A DNA stretch of 64,000 bases from Luzula sylvatica (GCA_946800325.1 OX326957.1:50240307-50304306); one strand, 5' to 3'. Shown: positions 45,311-57,348, counted from the stretch's first letter. Notes: generated by a model not told the origin, from the sequence alone. Translations and numbers: made by a program.

Positions 45311-47382
45311 TGTTGGATATCGGCATCACCACTGAGCCCCGCGCAACGGATTGTAAGGCCCGGTCCGATCCGATCCCGAGGACCACATCGTCGGTTCAAT
45401 GATACGAATCTCGTTATGCAACTAGTCCTATGAAAATAACTATTATTTCATAGAGAATCATACCACGTGAAATTGATCACGGTGAAGGGTTGATTCTTGT
45501 GTAGTTGCTCTTGTCCTTGTTTCGACTCCGGCGACATGCACGTCCCACGCCCACGCGATTCGACACGTTTTTCGAAGCTTCGGTTTGTCGTATACAACCG
45601 GAATTCCTCCGGTTAAGATCCGACCTTGTTCGTTCTTGCTATCCTTGGATCACAATCCAAGATCTCAATTGAGATCTCTCTACTCATATGCACCTCGAGT
45701 TATTGTCTTCCGGTTACGCGTAAATCCTCCTAGAATATCTACGCGTAAACTGTTGGGAATTCACCCGTTCCCGGGCCCGCACAGCGGATATGAAGTCCCG
45801 GTCCGGTTCCCAAAATCCAAGATCACGCCATGACTTCGAGGGTACGATGCAATAGAAGGATAGACGATTACCAGCGTGAAATTGATCACGCACGACGGGT
45901 TGATCGCTCGCATCATTTCCTTCTCCGGTGTCATGTTGGTGACTAGCCCGTGCGTCCCATACCACACGTCTCCCACTATCTTGACACGCCTCCGGTTGTC
46001 TTTCGTGCGTCCCACGTCCACACTCTTCCACAGCCAACAGTTTTGCTCCTTCGGTTTGATCACAATCGGAGAGCCACAAGTGTCGCTCTTCTACTTGTAT
46101 CCACCGTGAGTCGGAGTTCGTCAGTCGCGGGTGCAACTGCCTAGACGAAGCACCGGCGAACTTGCTTGATTAGATCGATTCTCTATACCGAGAAAAACTC
46201 TTTTTCTCGGTTTTCTCTCTTCGCACTCTTTCGCTCTTAGAAAGAAGACTCTCAATATTCTGGATTAATCTTATTAATTCCACAGGTTGGACTGAATGAA
46301 TTGGTTAGACTGAATCAATTGGTCTTTAGAGAGAGAGAAACATCATATTTATATCATATAGGATAATGATGGGCCAAAAGGTATGTATATCTCATATATA
46401 CATTTTCAGACAAAAAACTGCAGACACCCTTTCAGTATTCTGTTGAAACGAAAATAGTAAATCGTTTACACCGACTTTAAAAACTCACGAAAGTTCTAGA
46501 TAATCTTATTATCTTTCCAACCCAATTGGATCTGGCCTAATTGGAGTTCGGATGCGAAAGTTACGGACGTTTTACTAACTGTATGTCATTCAGTCGCACC
46601 CTTTCGGTATTGCATTAAACCGACACTGATACTTCGCTCAAATGAAAACTATTTCTATATTAAAGTTTTAGATAATCTCATTATAAATCTAACCCAATTT
46701 TAACCATTCAAATTGGAGTTACCCACTGAAAGTTATGCCAGTTTTACTAAAACTGCTTAAACTGAATTTTCTGGTTTTCTTAATAAAACCGTTTGCTATC
46801 AATTTAACTATGTATATCCAATATACATATGTGCATCTAATATACACATTATTTATGCCCACGAACGCGTACGTTCGTTTATCCCTGTGTACATTTTATG
46901 GTTGATCCGAAACTGTATTTCCTTCATAAACTTGCTCGTATAGAATTAGAGAACAATTCTCCAAATTCTATTTCTCTCTTTTAATGGCTTTCTTGCTTGA
47001 GTAAGGAAGAAGATGAACAATGAACCACACTTTCTCTCTCTCAGATCTGAGATTAAAATACCATTAACCTCAGATCATGCCATTAATTACGGGCAATCAA
47101 TTCAGGAGAAAACCGAAACACAAAATTCGGAACATAGTTCGTTCGAACGCACCTTACGGTTCGTTCGAACGAACCAGCCACACTTAATGTGTTATACATG
47201 TTCGTTCGAACTGAATCACTATTCATCAGAACTAACTATAGTGCGTTCGAACGCACCATAATAGTTCGTTCGAACGAACCATCTCCTGGTTCCTGAATTT
47301 ACACAATCTCATTGTGAATTCAATTCTTTGATCATCCTTATTTGTACTTTCTTCTAGTTGATCCAAAACTGTATTTCCTTCA
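45311..47382 (-). repeat. Copia beta 5' LTR (element sense), split by a solo LTR
   Basis: Plus reading TGTTGGATATCGG to TGTATTTCCTTCA; interrupted at 45751-46926. Its U3 part carries more TTCGTTCGAACG palindromes (47140-47285). Confidence 0.85.
45751..46926 (-). mobile_element. Solo LTR of copia alpha-like family (1176 bp)
   Basis: TGTTGGGAATTCACCC to TGTATTTCCTTCA, exact TAAAC duplication (45746-45750; 46927-46931). Confidence 0.93.
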
Positions 47383-47387
47383 CCGGA

Positions 47388-48593
47388 TGTCTTTCCACCA
47401 TAAATTAGAAATTGATCCTTAGTTCTTCGCAAGTACTTAAGGATGTTCTTAACCGCGATCCAATGCATATTCCCAGGATTAGATTGTTAACTTGAAACGA
47501 TGCTCAATGCATACGACACATCGGGACGCGTACAAATCATGGCATACATAATTGATCCAACCGCTGAAGCGTATGGAACAATGCTCATCTCATTCTTTTC
47601 CTTACTCGATGTCGGACAGTGAGTTTTAGAATACGATATGCCATTCGAATCTTGCATTGAAAACCGTTTCAATACTTTGTCGATGTACGTGCTTTGACTC
47701 AAGCCGAATAACTTCTTGGATCTATCTCTATAAATCCTCACGCCTAATATATAAGCAACCTCGCCCAAATCTTTCATAGCGAAACGAGTATTTAAATACT
47801 TCTTAACATCCGTAAGCATCGGAATGTCATTTTCTATGATTAAGATGTCGTCTACATATAGTACAAGAAATACTACGCGCCTCCCACCAACCTTCTTGTA
47901 TACACAAGGTTCCTCTACGTTTTTCACGGAGTTATACTCGCTTATAACTTCATCGAAACGTATGTTCCAACTCCGAGAAGCTTGCTTCAATCCATAAATG
48001 GATCGTTGCAACTTGCACACTTTATCCGGATTCTAATCGACAAAATCCTCGGGCCGTGTCATGTACACATCCTCTTGTAAATTCCCGTTAAGGAATGCGG
48101 TTTCGACATCCATTTGCCAAATCTCGTATTCATAATATGCAGAGATGGAAAGTAAGATCCGTATGGATTTAAGCATTGCTACGGGTGAAAACGTTTCTTC
48201 ATAGTCTACACCATGAATTTGTTTGAAACCTTTTGTCACAAGTCGTGCTTTATAAGTGTTTACATTCCCATCCATGTCGGTTTTCTTCTTGAAGACCCAA
48301 TTGCATCCCACTGGTTTAACCCCAGGAGGTGGATCAATCAAGTTCCAAACTTGATTATCGTACATGGATTGAATCTCAGATTTCATGGCAGTAAGCCATT
48401 TTTCGGAATCCTCGCTTTTCATAGCCTCGCGATAAGATAACGGCTCATCATCTATGAGTTCGACTTCATCGTCATTTGCCACGATAAAACCATATCGTAT
48501 ATGCTCTTGACGAATCCTACCCGATCTACGAATTGCGCCTTGTGCACTTGACTCCGGATCCTCATCATTTGACGAAACCGGATCAACGTTCAT
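47388..48593 (-). pseudogene. Copia reverse transcriptase with in-frame stops
   Basis: 48593-48033 holds WLTAMKSEIQSMYDNQVWNL, NWVFKKKTDMDGNVNTYKAR and QMDVETAFLNGNL; 48020-47487 holds the YVDD catalytic box (about 47858-47847) and LGVRIYRD; 47468 onward gives KNILKYLRRTKDQFLIYGG. The stops between these pieces (TAG near 48030, TAA near 47484) are in the same frame, so decay is by substitution. Not functional. Confidence 0.9.
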
Positions 48594-49356
48594 CGGTTCA
48601 ACATTCGTTTGCGGGTCTCAAATTTCTTCGAGATCTATTTCATTTCCATCCATTCTTTTAGATATGAATTCCTCCTCTAGGAAGGTACCTCCACGAGCAA
48701 CAAACACTTTGTTCTCATTTGGATGATAGCAATAGTATCCCTTAGTTTCCTTGGGATAATCGGCAAATAAACATTTTTTAGATTTGGGATTGAGTTTATC
48801 CGCAATTAATTTGCGGACATAAGCTTCACATCCCCAAATCTTCACATAAGACAACTTCGGAACTTTTCCGGTCCATATCTCATATGACGTCTTAGGTACC
48901 GATTTAGAAGGTATGCGGTTCAATAAGAAAGCCGCTATCTCTAGGACATATCCCCAAAACGATTTTGGAAGGGAAGTTCATCATGGATCGAACCATGTCC
49001 AACAATGTCCGATTCCTCCTCTCGGACACGCCATTCCATTGTGGTGTTCCTGCCGGAGTCCATTGTGGTGTTCCTGCCGGAGTCCATTGTGGAACTATTC
49101 CACAATCTTTTAGATGATCTTCAAACTCATAGCTCAAATATTCGCCTCCTCGATCCGATCGAATGACTTTAATTTTCTTGCCTAGCTGATTTTCAACTTC
49201 GCTTTGAAACTCTTTGAACTTTTCAAAGGTCTCCGTTTTAGTACGCATCAAATAAATATAACCATATCTACTATGATCGTCCGTAAACGTAACAAAGTAT
49301 CGATAGCCTCCTCTTGCCTCGATGCTCATCGGTCCACACACATCCGAATGTATGAG
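48594..49356 (-). pseudogene. Copia integrase, broken
   Basis: 49341-48904 includes FVTFTDDHSRYGYIYL and VIRSDRGGEY (DDE core) and a 24-bp tandem duplication giving QWTPAGTP twice before QWNGVSERRN. A frameshift near 48930-48960 moves to the frame of 48923-48618 (KTSYEIWTGK, VKIWGCEAYV). In-frame TAA at about 49357 and TGA at 48618. Confidence 0.88.
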
Positions 49357-49962
49357 TTATAATAAGTCATTGGACCGCTCTCCGACCTTGGAAAATGGTG
49401 TCTTTGTCATCTTGCCAAGTAAACAAGATTCGCAATTCTCAAATGAATCAAATTCAAATGAGTCTAGCATTCCATCTTTATGGAGTCTAGCAATGTGTTT
49501 CTCATTCACATGACCTAGACGACAATGCCAAAAGAAAGTTCGATTATCAACTTTAGGTTTAATCCTTTTCGTATTAACATTAAAGATAGACTCATTATTT
49601 CCGTGATCGAGATCCAACACATAAAGACCATTTTCTAATAGAACATTTCCATAGATAATAGAATTCTTACATATTGTAAATTCATTATTCTTAATAACAA
49701 ATTCATAGCCATCCTTGGCTAGTTTCGACACACTTATTATGTTCTTACATAATGATGGTACAAAATAACAACTATTTAGTACTAATATAAGTCCACTTGG
49801 CAAAGTAAGATTATAAACGCCAACGGATAAAGCAGCAACTTTTGCTCCATTCCTGACGCGTAAATCCACCTCGCCTCGCGCCAATCTTCTACTATTACTT
49901 AGACACTGCATATTACGACAAATATGAGTTCCACATCCGGTATCTAATACCCAATTATTCAT
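49357..49962 (-). pseudogene. Copia protease and GAG-pre-integrase region
   Basis: WVLDTGCGTHIC is the aspartic protease active site; FWHCRLGHVNEKHIARLHKD and CESCLLGKMTKTPF form the GAG-pre-integrase His/Cys region. Same frame as gag but separated from it by one TGA (49966-49968). Confidence 0.9.
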
Positions 49963-49965
49963 AGT

Positions 49966-50846
49966 TCAAAGATTAACTTCGATAACATTAATACCTGAGA
50001 CACCGGCTTCCGAAGCCGTCTTGCCCTTCTTCACCTCTTCGAGGTAAGACTTGCAGTTACGCTTCCAATGTCCAGCCTTGTGACAATGGTAGCATGTCTC
50101 ATCCTTAGATTTCTCCTTTCCCTTTTTATTCGGCTTCGAACGTTTCTTAGCTGAACTGCCCTTGGACATTGATCTCTTGAGATCCTTATTCTGAATCGTG
50201 AGAACATTCCCGGCAACTCTTGTCTTGTTCTCCTCGGATGTTTTCAACATCTCCGACTCAAAATTCTTGAGCATTCCCTGAAGCTCAAGGATTGTCTTAT
50301 CCATCGAATGCATTTGATAATTAGTCACAAATGGAGAAAACATTGGAGGAAGTGCACACAAAATCAACTCTTGTTGCATAATCTTCGACAATTTCTCTCC
50401 TAGCTTCTCTAGACGGTCTATGAGAGCTTGCACTTTCAAAACGTGAGTGCTCACCGAAGATCCCGAAGACATCTTACAGTTTACCAACTCTTTGAGTGTA
50501 TTGAACCGTTCAATATGCTCCTGCTCTTGGAACATTTTCTTGAGCACAACGTTTATTATGTGCGAATCCGAGTCCTCAAACTGCTTTTGAAGACTTGCGT
50601 CCATACATGCCAACATGAGGCACGTAACGTCATTTGAGTCCTTCTTAAGTTTCTCAAACGCGGCCTTTTCATCTGTCGTAGCATTGGGGCCCGGTTCCAC
50701 TAGTTCCGTATCCAATACGTGGATTTTACCCTCTTGCTTAAGTACTATTCTCAGGTTTCGGTGCCAATCTAGATAGTTCCGGCCCACTAGCTATCCTTTT
50801 CTAATGCCGATCTAATCGACATGGTGTTGGTGTTACTTGAAGACAT
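49966..50846 (-). pseudogene. Copia gag with zinc knuckle, frameshifted near its start
   Basis: The main frame from 50787 has the UBN2-type gag body (DWHRNLRIVLKQEGKIHVLD; LKELVNCKMSSGSSVSTHVL) and the CCHC knuckle CYHCHKAGHWKRNC near 50050-50095. The original start appears to be ATG at 50846 (MSSSNTNTMS), whose frame hits TAG at about 50790, one base out of phase with the main frame. Confidence 0.9.
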
Positions 50847-52466
50847 ATTCTACAATTGAAATAAAAGATTGTATTAATAACGTTGCGTACTTATCTTATA
50901 GGCTTATATGATGATTTTATTATAGTGTTATTTTATCAAATCGATAACCCTCATACCGATACGGGACTCCAAGTCCATAACACTCAGGACCCATATTTTA
51001 CGATCCTCCCACAAGTTGCTTTGGCAGACAGGTGGGATCTCGCTATTTAGGTAGGATTATATCCAATCGCATCCAATGCGACTCTTGAACTTTTATAGGA
51101 TTTCGGTGATGGATCGTATCATATACAATCACATTTCCGTGTGTGCATCCTATCTATGCCCCGAACTCCAATCAAGTCGGCTTTGGCCTTAACCCTTATT
51201 GGCTTGGATGGTTAAGTCATAACCATACTCAACATATCGTTCAAATAAACTACTAATAAGTCGGATTTGGCCTTAACCCTTATCAGTCCATATTTAACGC
51301 TTGCCACTCCATCGATAGTTACAATAACCCATGTCGACTTTGGCCTTAACCCATGTGAGACGTAGTACCAAACATAGTGGTTGTGAATATGGAAGGCATT
51401 TCCATGACTTAAATATTATGAGGGATCATGACTTTCATGTTTCTTAAATTCGTGACATAATCATATTATATTACTATCACAAGATTTTCAAAATGCATAT
51501 GATTTAATTAGGGAGACTAATTATTCTAAATAATTACTTATATTATATGCTAGTATGATTGATACCGATCATATCGATATAAAGAACTCAAAATTCTGAG
51601 CTTCGTAGCCAAAGTTATCGCGAAAACAAAATCACCATCCAGAGACTATTCCGTTGTAACGCACCATAGTCCGTTACAACGGACCTCACTTCTCCTTTAC
51701 TTCCGTTGTAACGAACTCTAGTTCCGTTACAACGGACTTAACTACGTATTTTTGTCCAAAATTTCCAGAAACTATTCCGTTGTAACGCACCATAGTCCGT
51801 TACAACGGACCAAACTGTGAAGTTTTTGTCCAAATTTCCAGGAACTATTCCATTTTAACGGACCATAGTTCCGTTACAACGGACTAACATGTGAATTTTT
51901 GATCAATATCCATAAGTACTTCCGTTATAACGGACCATGTCTGTTGTAACGGACCTCAAAAGAAGCCATAGGCATCCCCGCATCCTCGTATCATATACAA
52001 GGTCCGTTACAACGGAACTCCTAGTCCGTTGTAACGGACTATGCGTTTATTCACAGTTTCCTTCACATCCTTGTATCATATACAAGGTCCGTTACAACGG
52101 AACTCCTAGTCCGTTGTAACGGACTATTTGATTTCTGCAGATTTTTCCCCAAACCCTCATATCATATATGAGGTCCATTACAACGGAACTCCTAGTCCGT
52201 TGCAACGGACTATGCGATTTTTCTGCTGTCTCCTGCAGTTTTCTCTATTTTTGCTCATTTCCAAAATGACAAATCATGAAACCTTTTCATGATCATTCCT
52301 AGATACTCTCAGTCAACTTTTGATTGATCTCTAGTGAATTCCACTTGTGATTTTAACGAAATTGACTTTCTCTATATATAACATCATGCAAACGGGTACG
52401 AACTTTGATAACCCGTGCGTATATCAAATATACGACTATGATTCGACCCTCGAATCGATGGCGATC
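50847..52466 (-). other. Copia alpha leader (5' untranslated interior)
   Basis: Long leader between PBS and gag. 50980-51560 is homologous to 42450-42960 of element beta. 51648-52210 is a palindrome array listed separately. Confidence 0.8.
51648..52210. repeat. Alpha leader array: eight hairpin pairs of TCCGTTGTAACGGA
   Basis: Eight pairs of arms, each pair being mutual reverse complements (TCCGTTGTAACGGA and TCCGTTACAACGGA types) with 6-10 nt loops: starts near 51650, 51701, 51778, 51849, 51921, 52002, 52087 and 52173. The last three are in ~85-bp tandem units sharing TATCATATACAAGG and loop ACTCCTAG. Arms at 52002-52016 and 52025-52039 pair over 15 bp. Confidence 0.9.
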
Positions 52467-52478
52467 GCTCTGATACCA
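52467..52478 (-). promoter_or_regulatory. Primer binding site of copia alpha
   Basis: Minus-strand TGGTATCAGAGC one base inside the LTR edge. Confidence 0.88.
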
Positions 52479-52479
52479 C

Positions 52480-53440
52480 TGTAGGGAAATATTCCCGATT
52501 CCGGGCCCACGCAGCGGATATGAAGGCCCGATCCGGTTCCCAAAACCCGAGATCACGCCTCGACTTCGAGTGTACGATGAAAAAGAAGGATAGATCTTTA
52601 CTTGCGTGAAATTAATCATGCTCGAAGGGTTGTCGCTTATCCTCCTTTACTCCTTGTCACGTTGGTGACAAAACGCGCGTCCCACGCCCACGCGTCTCTC
52701 ACCGCTTCGTCATTGACTGTTTTGCTCCTCCGGTTCGATCACAATCGAAGAGCCACATATGTCGCTCCTCTACTCATATCCACCTTGAGCCGTAACACCT
52801 CGGTTACGGGTATACCTGCCTAGACGGTATATCGGTATTGCTTGATCGAATTGATTCTCTAAACCGAGAAAAAATGTTTTTCTCGTTTCTCTCTTTTCAC
52901 ACCCTTTCACTCTCAGGAAAGATGTCTCTCTATTTCTGGATTAATTAGATTAATTCAATTACTTTGACTGAATAGAGGAGAGAGAAATATCCTATTTATA
53001 TCACATAGGATTATGATGGGTAAAAAAGTATGTATATCCAATATACACCTTTTCACACAGAAAACTGCATGTACCCTTTCAGTATTCTGTCAAAACGAAA
53101 TTGTTAAATTCCTTTAAAAGATTTTCAACCTTCACTAAACTTGTATATAATCTCATTATCTTTCCAACCCAATTTGTCCCAGCCCAATTGGAGTTCGTAT
53201 GCAAAACTTATGACTGTTTTACTGACTGTATGTCATACTGTTGCACCCTTTCGGTATTTCATTAAAACGACACTGCTACTTCGTTCAAATGAAATATATT
53301 TTTACATGAAAGTTATAGATAATCTTATTATCTATCTAAACCAATTTGAACCATTCAAATTGGATTAATTAACTGAAAGTTATGCCCACGAACGCGTAGT
53401 TTCGTTTATCCTTGTGTACATTTTACGGTTGATCCGAAAC
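52480..53440 (-). repeat. Copia alpha 5' LTR (element sense), end truncated
   Basis: TGTAGGGAAATATTCC to GATCCGAAAC; the last ~15 bp are replaced by (AT)n. Minus-strand TATA box TATAAATA at 52993-53000. Confidence 0.87.
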
Positions 53441-53799
53441 AATATATATATATATATATATATAGGGCTAGGTTCAACGGCCAACACTCTTGTTTGGCCA
53501 ACTCGGCCAACGTGTATTTCTCACAATCCATACATGAAAATAAAATTCCAACCGCATAGATATGATATATATCACTTGAGAATGTTATAGATTTAATTTC
53601 ATGAAAAATAAATATTTTTATCATATCCATCATGATACGTAAAGATATTGCGGTCCATAATATTTACGTCATGATTCTTCATCAAAAAAATTTAAAAATT
53701 CGAATTTTTTGTAATGGATTTAATTTAAATTGGATAGATAGGCTTAGGATAAATTTTTACTTTGCTTCGAGTTTTCCTTCTTGAAAATCCAAAAAAATA
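53441..53799. other. TA repeat and unassigned sequence starting GGGCTAGGTTCAACGG
   Basis: (AT)n at 53441-53463 followed by a sequence whose start resembles TA-targeting TIR elements (GGGCTAGGTTCAACGGCCAA). No opposite end was found. Confidence 0.4.
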
Positions 53800-53839
53800 T
53801 CGAAATTTAATTAAATGCTAAATTCAATGCATGAACACG

Positions 53840-53891
53840 AATAACACTTATTCGTATCCGATTCGATCAATGAATACGAATAAGTGTTATT
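53840..53891. repeat. 18-bp perfect foldback replacing a retroelement PBS
   Basis: AATAACACTTATTCGTAT (53840-53857) and its exact reverse complement (53874-53891) with a 16-nt spacer, at the position where element beta has its PBS. Confidence 0.9.
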
Positions 53892-54761
53892 ACCGAGCCC
53901 CGCACATCGGATTGTGAGGCCCGGTCCGACCCGATCCCGAGGACCACGCCGTGATCCATTCAAAGATACGAATCATAAAATGCAACTAAACCTATGAAAT
54001 TAACTCTTAATTCATAGAGAATCATACCACGTGAAATTGATCACGGAGACGGGTTGATTCTTGTGTAGTTGATGTTGTCCTTGCTTCGACTCCGGAGACA
54101 CGCACGTACCACGCCCGCGCGATTCGACACATAATTCGAAACTCTGATTTGTTGTATACAACCGGAATTGTTCTGGTTAAGATCCGAGCTTGCTTGTTCT
54201 TGCTCTCCTCGGATGACAATGAAATATATCAATTGAGATCTCTCTACCCGTATCCACCTCAAGTTATAGTCTTCAGGTTACACGTGAATCCTCCTAGTAT
54301 ATTCACGCGTAAACTTGTTTGAATCTGAATTCGAGAAATTTTCTTTGAATCCTCTCTTTTTCTCTCTAATGGTTTTCTCTTGAAGAAGAAGATGAAAAAA
54401 TCTCACACACATCTCTCTTCCAGATCTGAGAATAAATATCATTAATCTTAGATCATACCATTTATTACAGGACAACTAATTGGAGATAAAACTGTCAACA
54501 CAGAATTCGGAACAAGGTTCATCCGAACGCACCTTACGGTTCGTTCGAACGAACTAGCCACTGTTAATGTGTTACATATGTGCGTTCGAACTGAATAACT
54601 TTTATTAGAACGAACCATCGTGCGTTCGAACGAACCATATTAGTTCGTACGAACGAAACGTCTCCTTGTTCCTGAATTTACACAATCTCATTATGAACTC
54701 AACCATTTTATCATCCTCATTTGTACGTTCTTATAGTTGATCCAAAATTGTATTTTCTTCA
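53885..54761 (-). repeat. Copia beta LTR, solo or truncated copy
   Basis: From TGTTATTACCGAGCCCCGC to TGTATTTTCTTCA with the same body as 45311-47382, including U3 palindromes at 54520-54660. About 85 bp of beta interior precede it but the PBS is gone. Confidence 0.8.
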
Positions 54762-54839
54762 GTCTTTTAACTACACATTTCGAAAATTCGTATTATTTAC
54801 ATCGGTTTATTTCATCTTAGTTTTGTTGTTATTTAGTAC

Positions 54840-55075
54840 AATTTAGTCTCCCTAGATAATGTATATGCACTAGAAATCTTTTGATGATGATATAATATGA
54901 TTATGCCAAGTATTCAACATGAAAGTCATGCTCCCTCGTAATATTTAAGTTATGAAAATATTTTTCATATTCACAAGCACAACCACTGTGATGAGTACTA
55001 CGTTTCACATGGGTTCAAGATAATGTCTACATGTTATTGTAGTTATTGATGGGGTGACAAGCGTTAAATTAGCAA
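54840..55075. repeat. Inverted fragment of copia leader
   Basis: Reverse complement of leader sequence such as 51300-51540 (CCATGTGAGACGTAGTAC; TTAAATATTATGAGGG). Opposite orientation to the adjoining LTR. Confidence 0.7.
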
Positions 55076-56705
55076 AATAATCAAATATGCAAATTGCAAA
55101 ACTTGCTAGCTGTTCTTGTATATTAGGCTTGTTCTTGTATATTAGGCTTTTAAGTCGACAAAATCATTTTCTCACATAAGGTCGAGTTAAAAGAAAAAGA
55201 CAGGTCAAGTTAAAAGAAAAACATCATGTACATCAAGTAAATAAAAGAGATATTTTTCATTTTCCTGAGTCAAATTATCTCTAGCCCAATTAATACTATA
55301 ACTAGGAAATTACCCTCGTTTCGCGATGACTTTGTATCATTTGTTTTGTCTTACACATAATATATAGTTTTGAGATTTTTCAGAATCAAAATTGAGACTT
55401 TGTGAAAATAATAATCATATTGATTAACAAAGTTCGTTGATGACAAAATTATATATTATTTTTGAATCTGACCCAACGTGAAACAACATACAAAAAAGAA
55501 TAAATGCTACTACAAGATAATTAAAAAACATGCATTGACGCACATAAAATGCAAAATCATATAATATTTTAAATTTTCATATTTAAAAATAAGAATAATA
55601 ACATTTTAAAAGTTCACAAAATTATTTGTGTCTGATAAATTTAATGTTTCATGTTTATTATTCAATTTTTTTTTATAAGTTAAAGAAATTATCTGTGTTT
55701 AGTGAATAGATATCTTTCAATTTTTTTTGAGATTAACTTCAAATTATTTTAAGTAAAAAATACAAATATAACAAACATAGTAGAATGTGCAATTTTTTTT
55801 TCAATTATAGCTTTTAAAATAATAATTATTATTATTATTACAAGTCATTAATGTAATTGTACTTATTTGTATCGCCTACGGGCTCCCCCCCCCCCTCCCA
55901 AAAAAAAAACAAGATGATACTTATTTATATATATTTAATATAATTGTTTTCATAATTTTAAGTTAAATAAAAAAATTGAATATATGATAAATGTAATAAA
56001 AAATAAAGATAAAATCGAAGAGAATATATTTCTCAATTTAAAAAATCATATTATGAAAAATACTAACAATATTTAATGTATGTTATATGATATGATATAT
56101 TAATTTATTAATGTTAAATATTTCAATTCCTCACATTTTTATTCGTATTCACAATTGACCATTTAACATAGTAGTTAATATAACTGGTTTAACATGAACT
56201 TAACGAATAATACTTTGCATATCATCAAAATAAAGTAATGTAGTTTTCTAAAATTACTTGAAACTATGTGTAAAATAAGTGACACATAAATATTTACAAA
56301 TAAAATATAATTACACAAAATAAAAAGTTAATATATTGTCATATATTGCAAATATCATAATGTAATGTTTTAAATAATTGTGATGATGTTGACATAAGAA
56401 AATTGTATAAATATGAGTCCAAAATAAGTAGTTGATAAATTAGTAAACTGAATGAACTATTAATATATATTAGCAATTTTAAAACATTTATTTACTGTTA
56501 AATTGTACGGATTTAATTACTTATCAATTTTTATTAATTATGAATAATCCTTAATTTATCGTGTTAATTAAGGAGTTAATTGAGGTTGGAGGAAATGTGG
56601 GGGAAAAGAGGGGCAAAGTAAAATTTTCCAATAAAAACAGAAAAGTAGGTGTGAGTATTAAAGAGCTCTAGGGTTATCTTTTAGGCCCAACGTCCCCGCT
56701 GTTCT
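55076..56705. other. AT-rich intergenic, possible minus-strand Helitron end
   Basis: Minus strand near 55296-55330 reads CGCGAAACGAGGGTAATTTC then CTAG and T, a degenerate Helitron 3' end. A C-rich run (about 10 C) lies at 55886. Nothing else is supported. Confidence 0.35.
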
Positions 56706-56713
56706 TATTTATA
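56706..56713 (+). promoter_or_regulatory. Possible TATA box of gene copy 1
   Basis: TATTTATA, 67 bp before the ATG at 56780, in promoter sequence partly shared with copy 2. Confidence 0.35.
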
Positions 56714-56779
56714 TCCATCGTCATTCGTCCCCTCCTTCGCCGCTGCCACTTCCTAGCTCCCGCTCAGCAGCTCCATCAG

Positions 56780-56832
56780 ATGAATAAGGCAGTTGTACCA
56801 AGCCGATACTTTGCTAGGGATTTTCGAAGCGG

Positions 56833-56876
<44 letters not shown>

Positions 56877-57285
56877 ATAATTAAGCTTCTTTCTTTCCCG
56901 ACTTGTAAAAAATCAACACCATTTGGGTTATGTTAATATCAATAATTTGGCAAGTAAATAAATCCTAATATTGTAAAGAGTATCCTCACAGTTATGAAAT
57001 AGATTAATTCTTGATTGCAATTGTCCTTTGGTACTTTGCAGGAGATATTCCTTCGTATTACAGAGGCTTATAGGTGTGCCGGTAGACCGGAATTTGGAGG
57101 TAAGGTTTGATTGTTACTTCTGGCAGATATACTCCGTGCAGATTGAGACCGACGACGAAAACGATCTGCAAAAGATATATGGCAAGATAAAGGTTCAGGA
57201 TTCTGTAATTTTTGAACGATGTGTTGGCGATCCTAGCCCTCATTTTATTAATGAAGAGGTCTCTCTCTCTCTCTCTCATTGTGTT

Positions 57286-57348
<63 letters not shown>

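Larger units (their letters stand above)
42004..47382 (-). mobile_element. Internally deleted copia relative (family beta) inserted in RNase H
   Basis: Exact CCGGA duplication (41999-42003; 47383-47387), and the interrupted pol reading frame resumes across it. Right LTR 45311-47382 (891 bp once its own insertion is removed), PBS 45298-45309, leader 42450-45297. The left LTR is cut at about 42443, where it joins leader sequence, so gag, pol, PPT and half an LTR are deleted. It carries solo LTRs at 43180-44818 and 45751-46926. Confidence 0.88.
39352..53440 (-). mobile_element. Decayed Ty1/copia retrotransposon, family alpha, with nested insertion
   Basis: LTRs at 39352-40327 and 52480-53440, PBS at 52467-52478, PPT at about 40328-40342, and the order gag, protease, integrase, RT, RNase H on the minus strand (INT before RT, hence copia). 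Roughly 8.7 kb before the 5.4-kb insertion of element beta (42004-47382). The LTRs look about 9 percent diverged over the first 155 bp by eye, and pol has many stops. Both outer edges abut TA repeats; the right LTR lacks its last ~15 bp. Confidence 0.92.

Noticed and set aside
45714..46144. Overlapping ORFs with Arg/Thr-rich peptides
   Set aside because: They lie in LTR sequence and recur in each LTR copy; noncoding.
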